A DNA stretch of 64,000 bases from Toxonevra muliebris (GCA_963691655.1 OY829329.1:11794708-11858707); one strand, 5' to 3'; shown: positions 36,420-49,629, counted from the first letter of the stretch. Program-made: numbers and translations. Notes: generated by a model not told the origin, from the sequence alone.

Positions 36420-38090
36420 AGCTTTTAACTAGTTTCGTAATTCTGTACTATTTTTCTGATGACTTTTAAAAATTTTTTAAGATGTTTAGCAATTTATAGA
36501 AAATTTTGAGAATTTTTTTAAGATTTTATTGAAGTTTTTTTTAGTAACTTCCTGGTATTTTTGGATTTTTTTTTTAAGATTTCATAGAAGCTTTTTAATG
36601 GTTTCCAGTAATTTTTGGAAATTTTTCATCGAAAATTTTTTGAAAAGTTTTAAAAATAGTTAATAATTTTTAGAGACCTTTAGAAAATTTTAGAAATTAG
36701 CGTAAATTTATAAAAATATTTTTGACAGTCTCAGGAATTTTATGTGAAATTTGAAGAATTCTTAAAAAATATTACAAAAGCTTGCGGGAATTTTTGGAAA
36801 CTTTTCATCGACTTTTATTAAACTTGCAAAATTTTTTAGAGACTTCTGGTTTTTTTTTTTTAAGTCTTAAAATGGTTAGACTTAGTTAAAAGACTTATAG
36901 AAAATTTTAGGAATTGGCCACAATTTCTAAAAATATTTTTGCCATCTTAAGATATTTCAGAAATTTCGTATGAAAATTTGAAGAATTTTTAATAATGTTC
37001 AATTACAGTAAAGAATTTTTGGAATTTTTAACAAATTACAGAAATTTTTTTATTGATTTATAAAATGTTTGTAAGCGACTTATAGAAAAATTAAGGAGTT
37101 CTTCGAAATTTCACAGACTTATAGAGAATTCTAAAAATTTTTAACAATTTCTAAAAAGTTTTATCAATTCTTTACTTATAGAAATTCGCGAATTATAGAA
37201 ATTGAAAGAATTAATGATTTGAAATGATTTTAATAATTTATAGATTTTTTTTGAGACTCAAAGAAACTTTTAAGAATTCTTAACAATTTATAGAACTTTT
37301 AAGCAGTCTATCCAGTGTTGCGCAAGACTGCCCAAATTCGTGGTTACGCACGCAAGAATGCTTTTGGATGGCAAAAAAAACGCACATTCATGGGTGATTT
37401 CAAAAAATTTGGAATTCCGCGAAAGTGGAAATTTTTAATAATTTGTAACAATTTTTTTCAATGAATTTTTAGCATTAGAGATATGTAGAAAATTTTAGTA
37501 ATTTTAAAAAATTTATGGAAAGTTTTTAGTGATTTATAGAAATGTTAAGCGGAATTAAATATATTGAGATTTTAAGTGACTTATGGAAAATTTTACGGAT
37601 TTTTAATAATTTATGAAAATTTTTTAAGAGAATTCTAGAAACTTTAGCAATATTAAAAAAAAGTTTAGCCGAATCAAGTTTCTGGGAAGTTTTAGTCACT
37701 TATGGAAAATTTTAGGATTTCTAAGAGTTTTTAAAAGTTTATTGGAAATTTTTTAAAGAATTTCTTTTAGTGATTTATAGCAATGTTTAGCACTTTCAGA
37801 AAATTTAAAAGGTTTTTAAAATTTTTTAGAAATTGTTTAATGCTATAGAAAGTTTAAAAAATTTATTGAAAATGTTTTTTGTGACTTAAAGAGTATTGGA
37901 AAAATTTTTAAAAATTCAAAAAAAAAATTTATTAGCGATTTATACAAATTTTTTAACAATTTTTTGCAACTTGTAGAGAAAAAACTTTTTTTGCAGCTTA
38001 TAAAAATTCAAGTTTTAATAGACTTATAGAAATTTTTAGTAGTCCATAGGAATTTTAAGCGAAAAATAGAAATTTTTCAATAAAAATTTT
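36420..38090. repeat. A+T-rich degenerate short-unit array
   Basis: Words such as CTTATAGAAAATTTTAG, GAATTTTTAA and TTTTTAGAAATTT recur irregularly every 35-45 bp across about 1.7 kb. The unit is too diverged to fix a period by eye. Confidence 0.6.
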
Positions 38091-38249
38091 AAAATGATTC
38101 GGATAATTCAAAATTTTTTGTTTATAAACCCATATTCCAAACCAAACCTTAACGAACCTATGCCTAGAAGTTTTACGCAAGCGTGCATTCTCCTCAAATT
38201 TGTTTCTGCCTGCCTGCCTGCTACTGACACTAGAACTCATTGTGTTCAA
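38055..38249 (-). other. Possible coding exon, unrecognised
   Basis: The minus strand has ATG in a fair fly initiation context (AACACAATG) followed by a frame beginning MSSSVSSRQAGRNKFEEN and continuing to a TAA, 64 codons in all counting a nearby upstream ATG. The first ~30 residues are hydrophilic and of mixed composition, unlike the surrounding A+T-rich frames, and a GTAAAA donor-like site falls after about 22 residues. The last ~30 residues fall in the A+T-rich array. A CTGC run contributes the RQAGR part. No family is recognised, and the frame may be fortuitous. Confidence 0.2.
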
Positions 38250-41200
38250 TGATTTTCTACTGATTATTCTACTTTTTTTTTCTCAAACAATTTTATTGTA
38301 ACTATTTTCTTTTTATTTATTAAATTTAATATTTGTGCTCTTTTCGTGCTCAAAATTATACAGAAAACAGAAGAGCAAAATAGAAAGAGTATCTTGTTAT
38401 TTGATTCCCAAGCAGAGAATTAACGTGCGGTGGTGGTGGGCAAATGTTTCTTTCGAACGTGATTGAAATTTTGAATTTATTTATGTTTTGAAAATTCTCA
38501 TATTGTATAGTTAGTTAGTTATTACTAACATGTAGACTCATATTTTTTTTTTTTTTTGTGTTAGTTGTACCCTATAGTCGATCAATATTAAACGTAATTA
38601 TATCTGTTGAGCTGAAATCAGAGGAATAGGGGGGAGGGGGGGGAACACTTAAAAGCGAGTCTAAATCTGTAATAAACCGAAATTAAACATCCGATATACC
38701 AAGGTTTTGTGGTATCAAAATGGCACTAAAAAGCTAATTGGACCGAGTCTTCACTGACTCTAACCAACCAACCAACCAACCAAAGAATCAAAAACCCTTC
38801 CTAAGATTTGATAGTTTCTAGATCTACTACTATATACTGTAGCTCCTTGAAGTGTATAAGGCCCCGCTATGAATTTTTTCTTTGACTTCTTTATCGAATT
38901 ACGTATTCAAGTCGTTTTTGGATTCCCTCGTTGTCCAGGTTCCATTCTAGGGCTTGCAATTAGAGTTAGTTGTGTAGCTTCCAATGGGTATGATGGATCC
39001 ATCTCGATTTTCGTACTCATTTCTCATTCGTGATAGGAATCAATAGACACCCTTCTTAAAGAGTGCCTGGAACTGCTGAAGTTATGGTACTGTAAAAGTT
39101 AGGCTATGGTTTAAAAGTAAACAATATCAAAAAAATTGGTCTCAGTATCTCCTTCTTCACGCTCGTAAAATACACTACTCTTTTGCATTACAAACGTTTT
39201 CATTTATTACGGAAAATTGGTCGGAACCCCGCTGGGTCTCTTCCACTTCTCCGCGGAAAAACAAATGCAAAATTATTAATTTTTTCAAAATGTGAACTGG
39301 AAAGTTATCGTGGCTACTGTTTCTAAAAGAGGAAGTGTAATTGGCGCTGGAGCGTCGTTTTGGTAATGGAATGGAAAAATAAAACAAAATTTTTCCAAGA
39401 CCTACCCCCTCACTCCCCAAATTTTTCCTTGGTAGACACGTTTCAAAATATTTTTTTTTTAAATTCCAAAAATGGGCTGAAGATTTTTCTACTGCCCTGA
39501 AATTTTAAAATATTCTGTAAGTAAGCCAGAAAAATTTGACCAAATTCGGTCCAACAAATTTTTTTTGGTTGAAATTCAAAAATATTTTTTAAGAAAACCC
39601 AGAAAAAAATGGATTAAATAAAATTGAACAATTTCTTCGGGCTGCTACTTTTCAACATTACCGATTTGTTAGACTATTTCGCCCTGCCCCCTCCCCCCGC
39701 AAGTTACGAAATTGAGGAGCAGATCTACAATGCTCATTGAAACTATCTCTGCTTGAAATTTGGCATCCTAATCGATTTCCCATAGGTTTAAGATTCAAGG
39801 CAGGCCTTTTTAAATCAGTGACGGACATTTTCAGCCATTGAAATATAACTTTTGAACTAAAAAAAGGAGACAGCAACAGCTAAAGAGTTTTATAAATTTT
39901 TAAAACTATTTTTGATCTAAAGTGAAAGTATTTAGCCGTCACTGTTTTAAATACTCAGACTGATAGTCGGTGGTTTTAGGATTTTAGCTCTATTGGTTTT
40001 GATGCTGGAATATCAAACTTATGAAAAGCCACGCCTTTTCTACACTGTTCATAGTACAAACATCTTATAATTGAATATGATTGAATGTAGAGCATGAAAT
40101 TTTATTTGCTACCTAGGTTCTTTCTCTATTACTTTTAGCAAGCAGTAGCAGCATCATTTACTGCTGTCATTTTGACAACTCATAAAGAAGTTTTTGGAAG
40201 TGAAATTTCCATATACGCGTTCGCATACACACACACACACATCAACCGCAACCCAAAACACATACATAAGTACATGCAATGGTTAGAATTTTTATTATGG
40301 GCATTGATATTATGTTACAATTTCAATGTTATAAGGATGGGAGAAGAGAGCTGGAAAGAATATGAAGAAATAGTGAGTAGAGAAATTTAATTTTTCCAAC
40401 TGTTTTTGACTGAATTAGTGTGTGTGTGTGTGTGAGTGTGTGAGTGTGTGTATACGTATGTGAGCAATATGTGCAAAATGTCAAGTAGCAACAGCAGTCA
40501 GAAGAAGGAACAACAGCGACAGACAGAAATAGCAGCATTGAGCAACTTGAGAGCAATTCGTGCTACTGAACTATACACACACATATGCAATATATACGCA
40601 CATAATCATACAAAATTTGACATCTTATAATACAATTTTGGCATGATGGCTTAGAGTCACATTGCTTGCCTGCCTGACTGCCACAGAACAGCAGCAGCAG
40701 CACAGCATCACAGTATGTGGTGATAAAGTCATAAAAAAAAAAATGTAATTTATTTTAATGTTTTTTTTTTTTTTTTTTTCTCTCTGTGATAACAATCCTA
40801 TACACACACTCACATACAACATACATACACACAAATCTAGTTCTAACTACATACAAAACTGTGGGAGTAGAATGTGTAAACGTGCGTAAATTTAAGGCGC
40901 TCTTAAGTTAACCTATAAGTAAATGAATATATACATGTTTTTTTTTAGAGATGTATGTATATATGTATGTATGTATGTGTCTTGTTACTGGTCCTTCAAA
41001 ACTTCATTATCATTCAAAAACCCTGTCGTCCTTGTCATGTCATCATCATCTTCATCAACATCAATAACATTGTCATTATCCTCATGAGAATGACATTTGA
41101 TATTGATTAAACTCAGTTTGAAAATCTTTAATAGAAATTGTCCCTTTAAAATAAAATTAGTTGTAACTAAACATAAGTAAGAACAAAAAGGAAACCAGCA

Positions 41201-41269
41201 CAAAAAAAAGTTGATTATATTCAACTTTTACTAACTGAGCAGCAGACCCATATTAGATATGCAAATGAG

Positions 41270-41273
<4 letters not shown>
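38250..41273. other. Gene-free spacer with several microsatellites
   Basis: A G-rich patch lies at about 38629-38643, CCAA units at about 38760-38780, CA units at about 40227-40242, TG units at about 40419-40448, and a T tract at about 40761-40779. A plus-strand frame near 40430-40630 contains MSSSNSSQKKEQQRQ in a good initiation context but is otherwise unsupported. Confidence 0.5.

Positions 41274-41321
<48 letters not shown>
41274..41321 (+). repeat. TG dinucleotide microsatellite
   Basis: About 24 uninterrupted TG units. Confidence 0.95.
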
Positions 41322-41322
<1 letters not shown>

Positions 41323-42082
41323 AACGTCCTTAGAAATCCTCAAAAACATAACACCGGAAGTTATAATATTATCATAAATTATTGTAATAAACATTAATTC
41401 TAATGTTAATTGTTTTTTGGCATATAAAACTAGCAGAAAACAAAAGCAGATTATAATATTATTTAGTAGACGTAGACAAGTAGATATATGGAAGGAATAG
41501 TTAAAATTATATACATACATACATATATACACACTTGTGTATACTTATATACAAATATGGTAAATCATAAGTTAATATGATAAATTTCTAAAGATAAATC
41601 GCTTTTTATATTACTTGGAAAGGAATAGTTAAAAATATTTTAAGATTAGATAATCCAAAAAGAAAAAGAAAAACAATATGAAAAAAAAAGAAACGGATTT
41701 TTAATGTCAGTAATGTGAATGGTTTGAAACTTGGATATATAAAACTATGTGCATTTTTTCAGTTCCTTTACAAGAAATTGCAATACTCAGCCGATGCGAC
41801 TGTGAAAAACCAAACACCATGAAATAACCGTACCAAGGTAGGTTGCTAAATTTCATGTTATCAACCCAACCAAGTTGTAAAGTCCCAGAGTTATTCAGCT
41901 TCCCAACTTTTACCAAAAATACTGTGCTAATATTAATAAGAAGTTGTAGATAGATATCAGTACTAGAAAGGACTAAATTTAACATTAACATCTCCGAATT
42001 CATTCGAAACTGTAAAACTTGTCGAACCTTAAATAAATAAATTTCTTCTGAAGTGTACATGCTTGGCTCAACATAATGATAT
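41322..42082. other. Gene-free spacer
   Basis: A minus-strand frame of 117 codons (41707-42060) of mixed composition is present but not recognised; otherwise A+T-rich DNA. Confidence 0.45.
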
Positions 42083-42086
42083 TTAA

Positions 42087-42566
42087 CCCTTTCCTTCCCT
42101 AAAGATCCATTTTAAAAATTCAGAATGGAGATCTTTCGATGACAATATTCAAAACAATATTACATTAAAATGCAATTAATTTCAATATTTCAGTGGCTCG
42201 TGTTAAACAAGGTTAAACAAAAACAATTTTTTTTTTTCTTTTTTACCTTTTCGAATTGATAATAAGATTTTTTTTTTTTTTTATTTAACAAAACGAATAT
42301 ATTTTTTCCCCCCTAATACATAAACTGGTATAAAATTGAAAATGCTAGGACACGAAATTACAGAACAAGCGAAATTCACCAAGAAAATGTGAAAAGTTTT
42401 CAGTATTGCCTATACGAAACTCTTATAATTTGAAAAGAGAACTTTCGAAAAATATTACGTATTTTTCCACGGAAATAATTTTTTTATAGAAAAAATTCAG
42501 CGAATACGAAGTAAAATATTGAAATGTAAATATGGTAGCCTTATGATTATCTTGAGAAAGAAAGGG
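42087..42566. mobile_element. TTAA-flanked non-autonomous DNA transposon
   Basis: The left end CCCTTTCCTTC follows TTAA (42083-42086). The right end in reverse reads CCCTTTCTTTC and is followed by TTAA (42567-42570). The inverted ends match at 10 of 11 positions. TTAA target duplication and CCC-initial ends fit the piggyBac superfamily (established features of that family). No transposase frame is present, so it would depend on an element elsewhere. Confidence 0.6.
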
Positions 42567-42894
42567 TTAATATAAAGAAAACTGTGGTTTTCAGTTGCTG
42601 ATAGCATAGTCATACGCAGAGGGAGAATTAAGACCTGAAAAAATTATTAACAATTTTGCTAGTTAATACAAAAAATGCAAAGGATGAACAAAATTATTGG
42701 TTTAACTCCCTTTGGCCGAGTTCCTGCGTATGTCCATGGCTGATAGGGATGATATTGAGTTTCTCCAATATACTATTTAATTGAAAAATTTTCGAATTAG
42801 TTCGCTTTTGGCGCAGCTTAGTGTAAAAATGAAGTACGGAAGAAACAGGAAATCTCTCTCACTCAATACGCTTCTCTCTATACCAGTCCCGTCT
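42567..42894. other. Spacer
   Basis: Unassigned DNA between the TTAA element and the polypyrimidine tract; no gene recognised. Confidence 0.5.
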
Positions 42895-43665
42895 TCACGT
42901 TTCTTCTTGCCATTTTGCTGTTATTTTTTCGTTATTCTTGCTCTCGTTTTCGTCATCCTTTCTTTTTCCTTTCTGCTTCATTTTTAGTTCTTCTTCCATT
43001 CTTCTTCCCGCTCTTTCTTTCTTATTCTTCTCCCCTTTTTTCCTCTTCCTTTTATTTTGCCTTCTTTTTTCTTCCCATTTATTTTACTTTTTCTTTACTG
43101 TTCTCCTATCTTTTCTTTATTCTTTGTTTCCTCTTCCTTTCTTCTTTCTTTGATCTTTCTTGGCTCTCCCTTTGTTCTTGCGTCTTCTCTTTTCGCTCCC
43201 ATTTTTCTGCCAATCTCCTTCTTGTTTCATTCTTCTCTTCCTTTATTCTTCCTCTGTCTTCGACTTTTTTTTAATTTTCTTTCTTCTTTCATTTTTTTCT
43301 TTCTCTTCTTTTCCCCTTTTTTGAATCCCCTTTTTTCTGCCTTCCCTCTTGCTTTCCATTTCCTTCCCTTTTCCATTCCTTTACCTTTCCTCTTTTATTC
43401 CATTTCTCTTCCTTTCCCCTTTTTCCCCTCTTTTTGCACTTGTTTTTTCCGCTTCTTTTCCTCTTCCTTTCTTCTTCCTTTTCTCTTCCTTTCCTCTTTC
43501 TTTTCCTTTCTACTTCCTTTTCATTTCCTCTTTCTTTCCTCTTCCTTTCTTCTTCCTCTTTCTTTCCTCTTCCTTTCCCTTCTTCTTCCTTTTCTCTTCC
43601 TTTCTTCTTCCTTTCCTCTTCCTTTTCTCTATCTTTTCTCTATCTTTCCTCTTCCTTTCCTCTTT
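42895..43665 (+). repeat. Polypyrimidine tract, CTTCCTTT-like units
   Basis: About 770 bp are nearly all C and T on the plus strand, with CTTCCTTT(T/C) units most regular after 43430. All plus frames are open, encoding Phe/Leu/Ser-rich strings of up to 232 codons that are composition artefacts. Confidence 0.95.
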
Positions 43666-44753
43666 AAGTTTAAATTACTACCTGATTACTTTCAATACTT
43701 GCAAATAAATCAATGTTGCATGAGCCGCTGGAATGATAAGGTCAAAACTATTTAAAAATCAATTTCACAATGCAAATTCATTATTATTATTCATTAAAAA
43801 TTACATTAAAAATAAATTAAAATAAAAAAGATTTTTGCATTGAAAATTAACATATTGGCATTACAAAAGAATTGAGTTTGCATTGGCATTGCATGCCACC
43901 AAAAAAAAAAACGTTAATGACTCTTTTTTTTTTGTTTATGCTAACCAATATAAATATATAGGTATATTTTAAAAATACTTCAAAGAACAATTATAATAAA
44001 AACAATTATGAAATTCATTGTGCTTGGGAGCAATGAACAAAAAAAAAAAAAACTCAACCGACAACACCTTCATACATAATTTTATTATTTTAATTTTTTT
44101 ATCTATTATTTTATATAGGAAATATATTTTTATGTTTATCGTAATATAAAAAATAATAAAAATAAATAAGTCAATGCTAGTTGCCTTCAGTTTTAATTAA
44201 ACAAATAAACATAAAAATTTAATTTAAATAAATAGATAAATTCTTTTGCAACAGATGTGAGTTGTGAATGTTTAAATACACAAGTAAATAAACAAATGCG
44301 CTCAAGTGCACTTTAAAAATGCTATCAGAATCACACATACAAATACGCACGAGTGCACACACACATTTACACTTAAATAACGTTATCATCGACTACTTAC
44401 TTGGTTACTTATATACATTAAAGTCATTGACATTTTGTCATTCACAAATGATCACGTTATGATTTTTTAAATAAAATTATATAAAATAAAATAAAAATAA
44501 AACCGAATAATAATTTTTGACAATTTTACCTGCACACTCACTCATCTATTTACATGCATATATACTATATAATCAAAGCAACAATACCAACAACAATGAA
44601 AAAGTACTTATTATTTTATTAATAAAAAATTAAATTATTTTGTATGTTTGTATATGTCTATGAGTAGAGCGAGAAAAAGGTAATTATTGGCGGCATTGTG
44701 TCAATCTTTTCAATCACAATAGACGCTTAAATACACACACATACATATATATA

Positions 44754-44785
<32 letters not shown>

Positions 44786-45657
44786 CATACACACAGAAAA
44801 ATATATATAATATGAATTGTTTGTAATGCGGGACTGATTTTTACTGATATCAAGTTGATTTTAATGTCCGCAACATCGCATCACAGACTTAAGTATTATG
44901 TTTGTGGATATGTCTGTCATAGCCGAATTTGTGTTACTCTACGCTATACTCTTAAGTCACAAATTTCTTAAAGTTAGTTTCCAGTAATTCCTAAAAGATC
45001 GCTTATGTATATTGGTCTGAAGAAGCTCAAGAGATTTCCATTGATATTGGCCTAGGTTGGTACTCCCAGTTTTATATAATTTCTCGTTTTTTTTTTTTAT
45101 GTAACATGTGTACTCGGGCTGAAGTAAAATTTATAGTGGAGTGAATTGATAGAAATTAAAATCAAATATCACGTCGGTGTCGTGTGAGGTTTCATACTAT
45201 GTGTGAGTTTATAAGTGTAAGCTTTATTATATATTTTATTTTAAGCCCAAAAGTATGCAACACATAATTTCTTTATCAAAAACGGTTATGGAATATACTT
45301 ACATATCAGTGGAATATCGGAACATATCAGAAATTGTGTTTGTTTATTGTATTTAGTTTATAGTTTATTATTTCCTAATTTAAATTGTAAAATAATGTCA
45401 ACATTAGGCAATGTAGACGTGCAAAAAGCGAAAACAGAAAGAGAAAATGAAAAATTAAAAAAACCCATGGTTGCACTTTTATAATGAAGTAAACAACCAT
45501 TTGAAAAGTATGTTATCACATCATGTGACGAGTGCTGAATGAACTCATTTTAATTTTTTACTTCTTCATTGCTTTATCCATCTCTACGAGCTGAACACTG
45601 ACTTTGTAATGCTCTGTGCATAACTTTAACCAAACTAACTTGGGCCTCAAACCTGTT
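43666..45657. other. Very A+T-rich gene-free stretch
   Basis: Extremely A+T-rich with an AT/TG microsatellite at about 44735-44785. The part after about 44820 is less biased and unassigned. Confidence 0.6.
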
Positions 45658-45763
45658 AGGTTATTTCTTAATTGTTTTTTGCTGATTTGATCCCGCCTCA
45701 ACCCAGTTGGGTTATTTCTTAATTGTTTTTTTTGCTGATTTGATCCCGCCTCAACCCAGTTGG
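45658..45763 (+). repeat. ~52 bp tandem duplication
   Basis: GGTTATTTCTTAATTGTTTT through GATCCCGCCTCAACCCAGTTGG occurs twice in direct succession. The second copy has two extra T residues in its T run. Confidence 0.9.
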
Positions 45764-45895
45764 TCCGGAGTATAAACCTCTAGGATTACTCCCTCTAACA
45801 TATGTTTAGCGGACCTGAGCCAGGTGCTGAAGGTTGCCATTCAAAGAGTTACCATTTTGCGGAATTTTTTAATTTTTCTTCGCCATAATTACTAT

Positions 45896-46214
45896 CTACT
45901 AGCGGATCCCACATCCAAGGAGAAGGTTTGGATCGATATATCTGAATTAAAGTACATTAGCTAAGAATGGCCCAACCCTTTCCCTTCGCTAATTTCTAAA
46001 TACTAAATATTATGGAGCTAGAGTTTAAATATCTCCGAGATATCTGATAAAAATGAATAATTCATTAAAATTATATCAGTGAACGAAAAGATTTAAACCA
46101 AATCCTGTGTTTGGAGTTCAAGCCCATGATTTTTGGTCACGAATCAACAAAAAAAAAAAAAAAAAAAATATTAGAAATAAAAACAGCTCTCTACGGTAAT
46201 CTCTGGATCCCCTA
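45896..46214. mobile_element. Candidate short element with CTAGCGGATC ends
   Basis: The left end CTAGCGGATCCCA (from 45898) is matched at about 46200-46215 by CTGGATCCCCTAGTG, whose reverse begins CACTAGGGGATCCAG. The motif recurs elsewhere in the window (see 63281-63401). No target duplication is clear and no coding sequence is present. Confidence 0.35.
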
Positions 46215-47170
46215 GTGCTTGATGATAACTAATACAAAAAAGTTGTATATTATTGAGTTGAAAAGTTTTGCTGGAGAAGGAAGATATTTAAAAGCCCGTT
46301 TCCTATTCTCTTTTCCAAACTCAAGATCTCACTGGAATGTCATTCATGAAAAGTAGAAGGGGTTTGAATATAATTTCAACCATTTTGACTCTCTCTGACA
46401 AAAAATGTGTATAAAGAAGTAGTATTTAATAGATTTAAGTTACTTTCTCACTTCTTTCTTTAACCTCGAGATATCACTGAAGGAGAGAATGTGTGAGGAG
46501 AATGAGAGGTTTGAGTATAACTTTTCCCTTTTCTTACCTTTTTGGTGAAAAATTAATATGGAAAAGTAGTATTCAATTTCATGAAATAAAAAGTTTTACT
46601 AGAAAATATTAAAAAACTCCGTTTTTTTGCCCTCTAGATCTCGGTGGCTGATTGAAAAGGGAAAGCAATTGAAATTTAGGAATAACTCCTTCTTTTTTAA
46701 TAGAAATTAATATAAAAATATTTAGCTAATTCAAGAAGAAGTTTTGCTTGTAAAGTAACAGATTTAGAAACTTTCTCCCTTCTTTCTTCTCTCACTTGTA
46801 GGCCTCACAGGCGGACCCAAAATCGGAAAGGGTGGGATTTGAGAATAAATTCTTCGTCTTTGCTTTTTGATTAAAATATATATAAAAATGGGTTCTTTCC
46901 TGATTAAAAAATGTTGTCAATGGAATAAAGAGATTTTTAAATTCCTCTACAGCTCTCTTCTCTAACATGCAGAACTCACTGGTGGATCCAAGGAAGGGAG
47001 GGATGTAAGAAACAAGTACTAGAGAATTACTTTTCGGATTTATTTAATTCAATTGAAACGTTTTGTCAGGCAAGGAAAAGATTTCAAAACTCTTTCATCA
47101 CCCTCTTCTTCAACCTCAAAGAGAAGAAAGGAATTCGAAAGATTTTTCAGCTTCCAGTTAAAATTTCATC
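46215..47170. repeat. Degenerate ~170 bp tandem array
   Basis: Each unit contains CTTTCTCCCTTCTTTC-like sequence, a CTCACTGG(T)GGATCC-like box (near 46330, 46459, 46640, 46806 and 46977), a GGTTTGAGAATAA segment, and AAGTTTTGCT. Spacing is mostly 166-181 bp. The boxes resemble the CTAGCGGATCC motif found elsewhere in the window. Confidence 0.65.
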
Positions 47171-47805
47171 TGGATTTTATGTCACAGAGTGGCTCAGCAC
47201 TCAAAAGGCTATCTTAATTCAATTGAGGTTGTTCACTATCACATTTTCCTCTGGGATAACATACTCTGGTACTCATAAACCCTAGTATAATTTTTCTGTA
47301 TGGGTTGGTCTCTGAATGTGCTGGATAAAAAGCAATGTGTGTGAATGAAATCACTATATTCATGGGCGACTTTTGGTATATGATTTCCGTCATATTTATG
47401 TGGGTAGGTTCTTATGGGTCCGGTCAAGGTTTTGACTGATAGGATCCAAACATTTACAAGGGAGAGGGCTTTAATTTTTTAGTTAGTTATGACCAATAAT
47501 CAAAACGTATGAGATTTTTATCAATAAAGGAGAGAGGGGGGAAGGAAGGGGAGCTTATCCCCAAAACACCCCTAGAACCCGATGGCACTTCTGACTATCG
47601 GCAAGTGTCACAATTTCATAGCTGTTGCAATAACTGCCGAGATTAGATTGTAATCATTGTGTGAAAATCAAATCAAATACTGGTCTGAATATACTCAGAA
47701 AGATTTCTTTCTTCGCCCATTCTTAACTATTGATTGCCGATTCATTTATACGTATACTATATAGTAAGGTATCTGGGCCGAGGATAAAATACTCTGAGCC
47801 CATGG
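47171..47805. other. Gene-free spacer
   Basis: No gene recognised; purine-rich patch at about 47530-47550. Confidence 0.5.
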
Positions 47806-48081
47806 GCAATTGATAGGTGTGCATATTTTAATCTCAAGCGCAACTACCGGAACCAAAACATTGCGATCCTAACCGATAGCCAAGCGGCTATCAATGCACT
47901 TAAGTCTCACCAGGTTACCTCAAAAGTGGTGATGGAGTGCCTTGATAAACTAAATACGCTTGGGTTATATAATCGGGTTTGGATCCTTTGGGTTCCGTGT
48001 CATATTGGGATTAAAGGGAATGAATCTGCAGATACACTAGCAAAGAAAGGAGCATCAACTCCTATTCTGTGGAATAGGTAA
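47806..48081 (+). pseudogene. RNase H domain of a non-LTR retrotransposon (fragment)
   Basis: The domain removes the RNA strand from the RNA:DNA hybrid during retrotransposition. The frame shows AILTDSQAAINAL, carrying the DSQAA active-site Asp, and, about 60 residues on, WVPCHIGIKGNESADTLAKK. The latter corresponds to the usual PGH-x-G-x-x-GNE-x-AD-x-LA block; the Gly before His is Cys here. The N-terminal catalytic residues are missing. The frame stops at TAA 48079-48081, shortly after the domain. Confidence 0.85.
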
Positions 48082-48244
48082 AGAAACACTCTCTATACTA
48101 ATTAAGAAAGAAGAAGAAAATCAAAGGAAATTATACCAGGATTAGAGCATTCGAAAGTACTATTAGGAACCTATAACCTAAAACGCTTCAACGAATGTAT
48201 GAATTTGTCAAAGAATATTTTTATTATTTTTTTATTTTTTTTTT

Positions 48245-48487
48245 AGCAAGTATTGTAGGTTAAACTATCACCTAACAAAACTGGGAATTACATCTAATGA
48301 ATCATGTAGGTTTTGCAGAGAAGATAATGAATCTGCAAAACACATCTTAGGACAGTGCCCCACACTTATACATATTCGTAATAGAAATCTGGGTAACCAC
48401 CAAATACCAGATGATAATCTCAACTCCATAGAAGTAGGATCCATACTAAAATTTCTACTGGAGGCTGGACTTATGGAAATACTATGA
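48245..48487 (+). pseudogene. CCHC zinc-finger C-terminus of the same retrotransposon
   Basis: One open frame reads YHLTKLGITSNESCRFC, then KHILGQCP, and ends at TGA 48485-48487. The finger C-x2-C-x8-H-x4-C is complete. It lies at the expected place after RNase H, but its link to the upstream domain is broken at 48082-48244 by stops and a T-rich stretch. Confidence 0.8.
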
Positions 48488-48556
48488 GTCCATTAAGGGG
48501 CACAATAGATCTTAAAGGTCGCAGTGCGCTACCCCAATAATAATAATAATAATAAT

Positions 48557-49629
48557 ATAGTAAGATAATCTGGCAGAACCCACAACTAATTAAAAATTCA
48601 TTATCTGCCGAATGTAAGGTATCAAATATAGAAAACCTTTGTGTATATTCAATTCAACATATTATGTAAAGGTAGAGACACAGACAGTGAAATACAAAAT
48701 CCATTAATATAAATATATTTTTCAATGACAATTTGCAATTATTGTTGTTATTATCGATGGATGTTGCTGTTGGTTGTCTTTGTTGTTGCAGGCAATTGAA
48801 GCGTATTGTATTTGTATAGCATTGTGTGATGAATATGATGTGATGTATTGTAATCTGAATGTATTTTATATTCGTTTTGTTTTTTTTTTATTTTATATTT
48901 TTTACATAAGTAAGTAAGAAATATGATATAAGAGATCTGAATAATCAGAATGTACAACACACCCACACACATACACACACACACATTCTTTCATAGAATG
49001 AATCATCAAAGGCGACAGAATACACAAAAATCACGTTTTCATTTATAAAAATGACAATTGCTTTTATTGTTAAAATGATGGTAATTAAAAATGATATGTT
49101 AATACGACAAAAACAAAAAAAAAAAAAAAAAAGAAGAAAAAATACACAGGAAAATGGGTTGCTGTTTTTCTCAATCAGAATTTAATCACAACAATAAAAA
49201 AAAAGAATGTATTGTATTGAAGTTGAAATCAGAATATTATTTTTCTGTGTCTTTTTAGGTTAGTGCTGAACTGTATTGAAATTAAATATTATGGCTCGGA
49301 ACTTTTTTGATTTGGGTAGGGGCTATGGCTTTCCTTTTTTGTTCTAGTAAGTTTCATTTTCAGCAATTGTTCATAAAGTAATTTTTTTAAAGCTTCTAAG
49401 TTAAGATCACTATAATTTGAAATTTCCAGGTATCATTTCAAAGATTAGTTTCTTATATGATTTGTGGAAATGTTAAGAACTAATTCTAAAATCTCTGATG
49501 AGGAACTGTGGCGCGTTTCGAAACATATATCTGATCTGTTTATTGATTTATTGTTGTTCTCTCTGACAGTTGTCATTAGAGCCAGTTAATTTCAAATAAA
49601 AATATTTAATTTTTTGCAAGACAAGAAGA
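48557..49629. other. Gene-free A+T-rich spacer
   Basis: CA microsatellite at about 48958-48984 and an A tract at about 49111-49131; no gene recognised. Confidence 0.6.

Larger units (their letters stand above)
47806..48556 (+). mobile_element. 3' remnant of an I/LOA-type non-LTR retrotransposon
   Basis: Holds an RNase H fragment, a CCHC zinc-finger tail, a short 3' untranslated region and a terminal AAT trinucleotide run (48536-48556) in place of poly(A). Combined RNase H and a 3' TAA-type tail are known from the I factor and relatives. The left end is ragged, and about 160 bp between the two coding blocks is degraded or replaced by T-rich DNA. Confidence 0.75.

Noticed and set aside
40436..40630. 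Frame containing MSSSNSSQKKEQQRQ in a good start context
   Set aside because: Begins in a TG microsatellite, ends soon after, no donor site or family recognised.
43057..43755. 232-codon Phe/Leu/Ser frame resembling a membrane protein
   Set aside because: It lies in a homopyrimidine tract where all plus frames are open; hydrophobicity is a composition effect.
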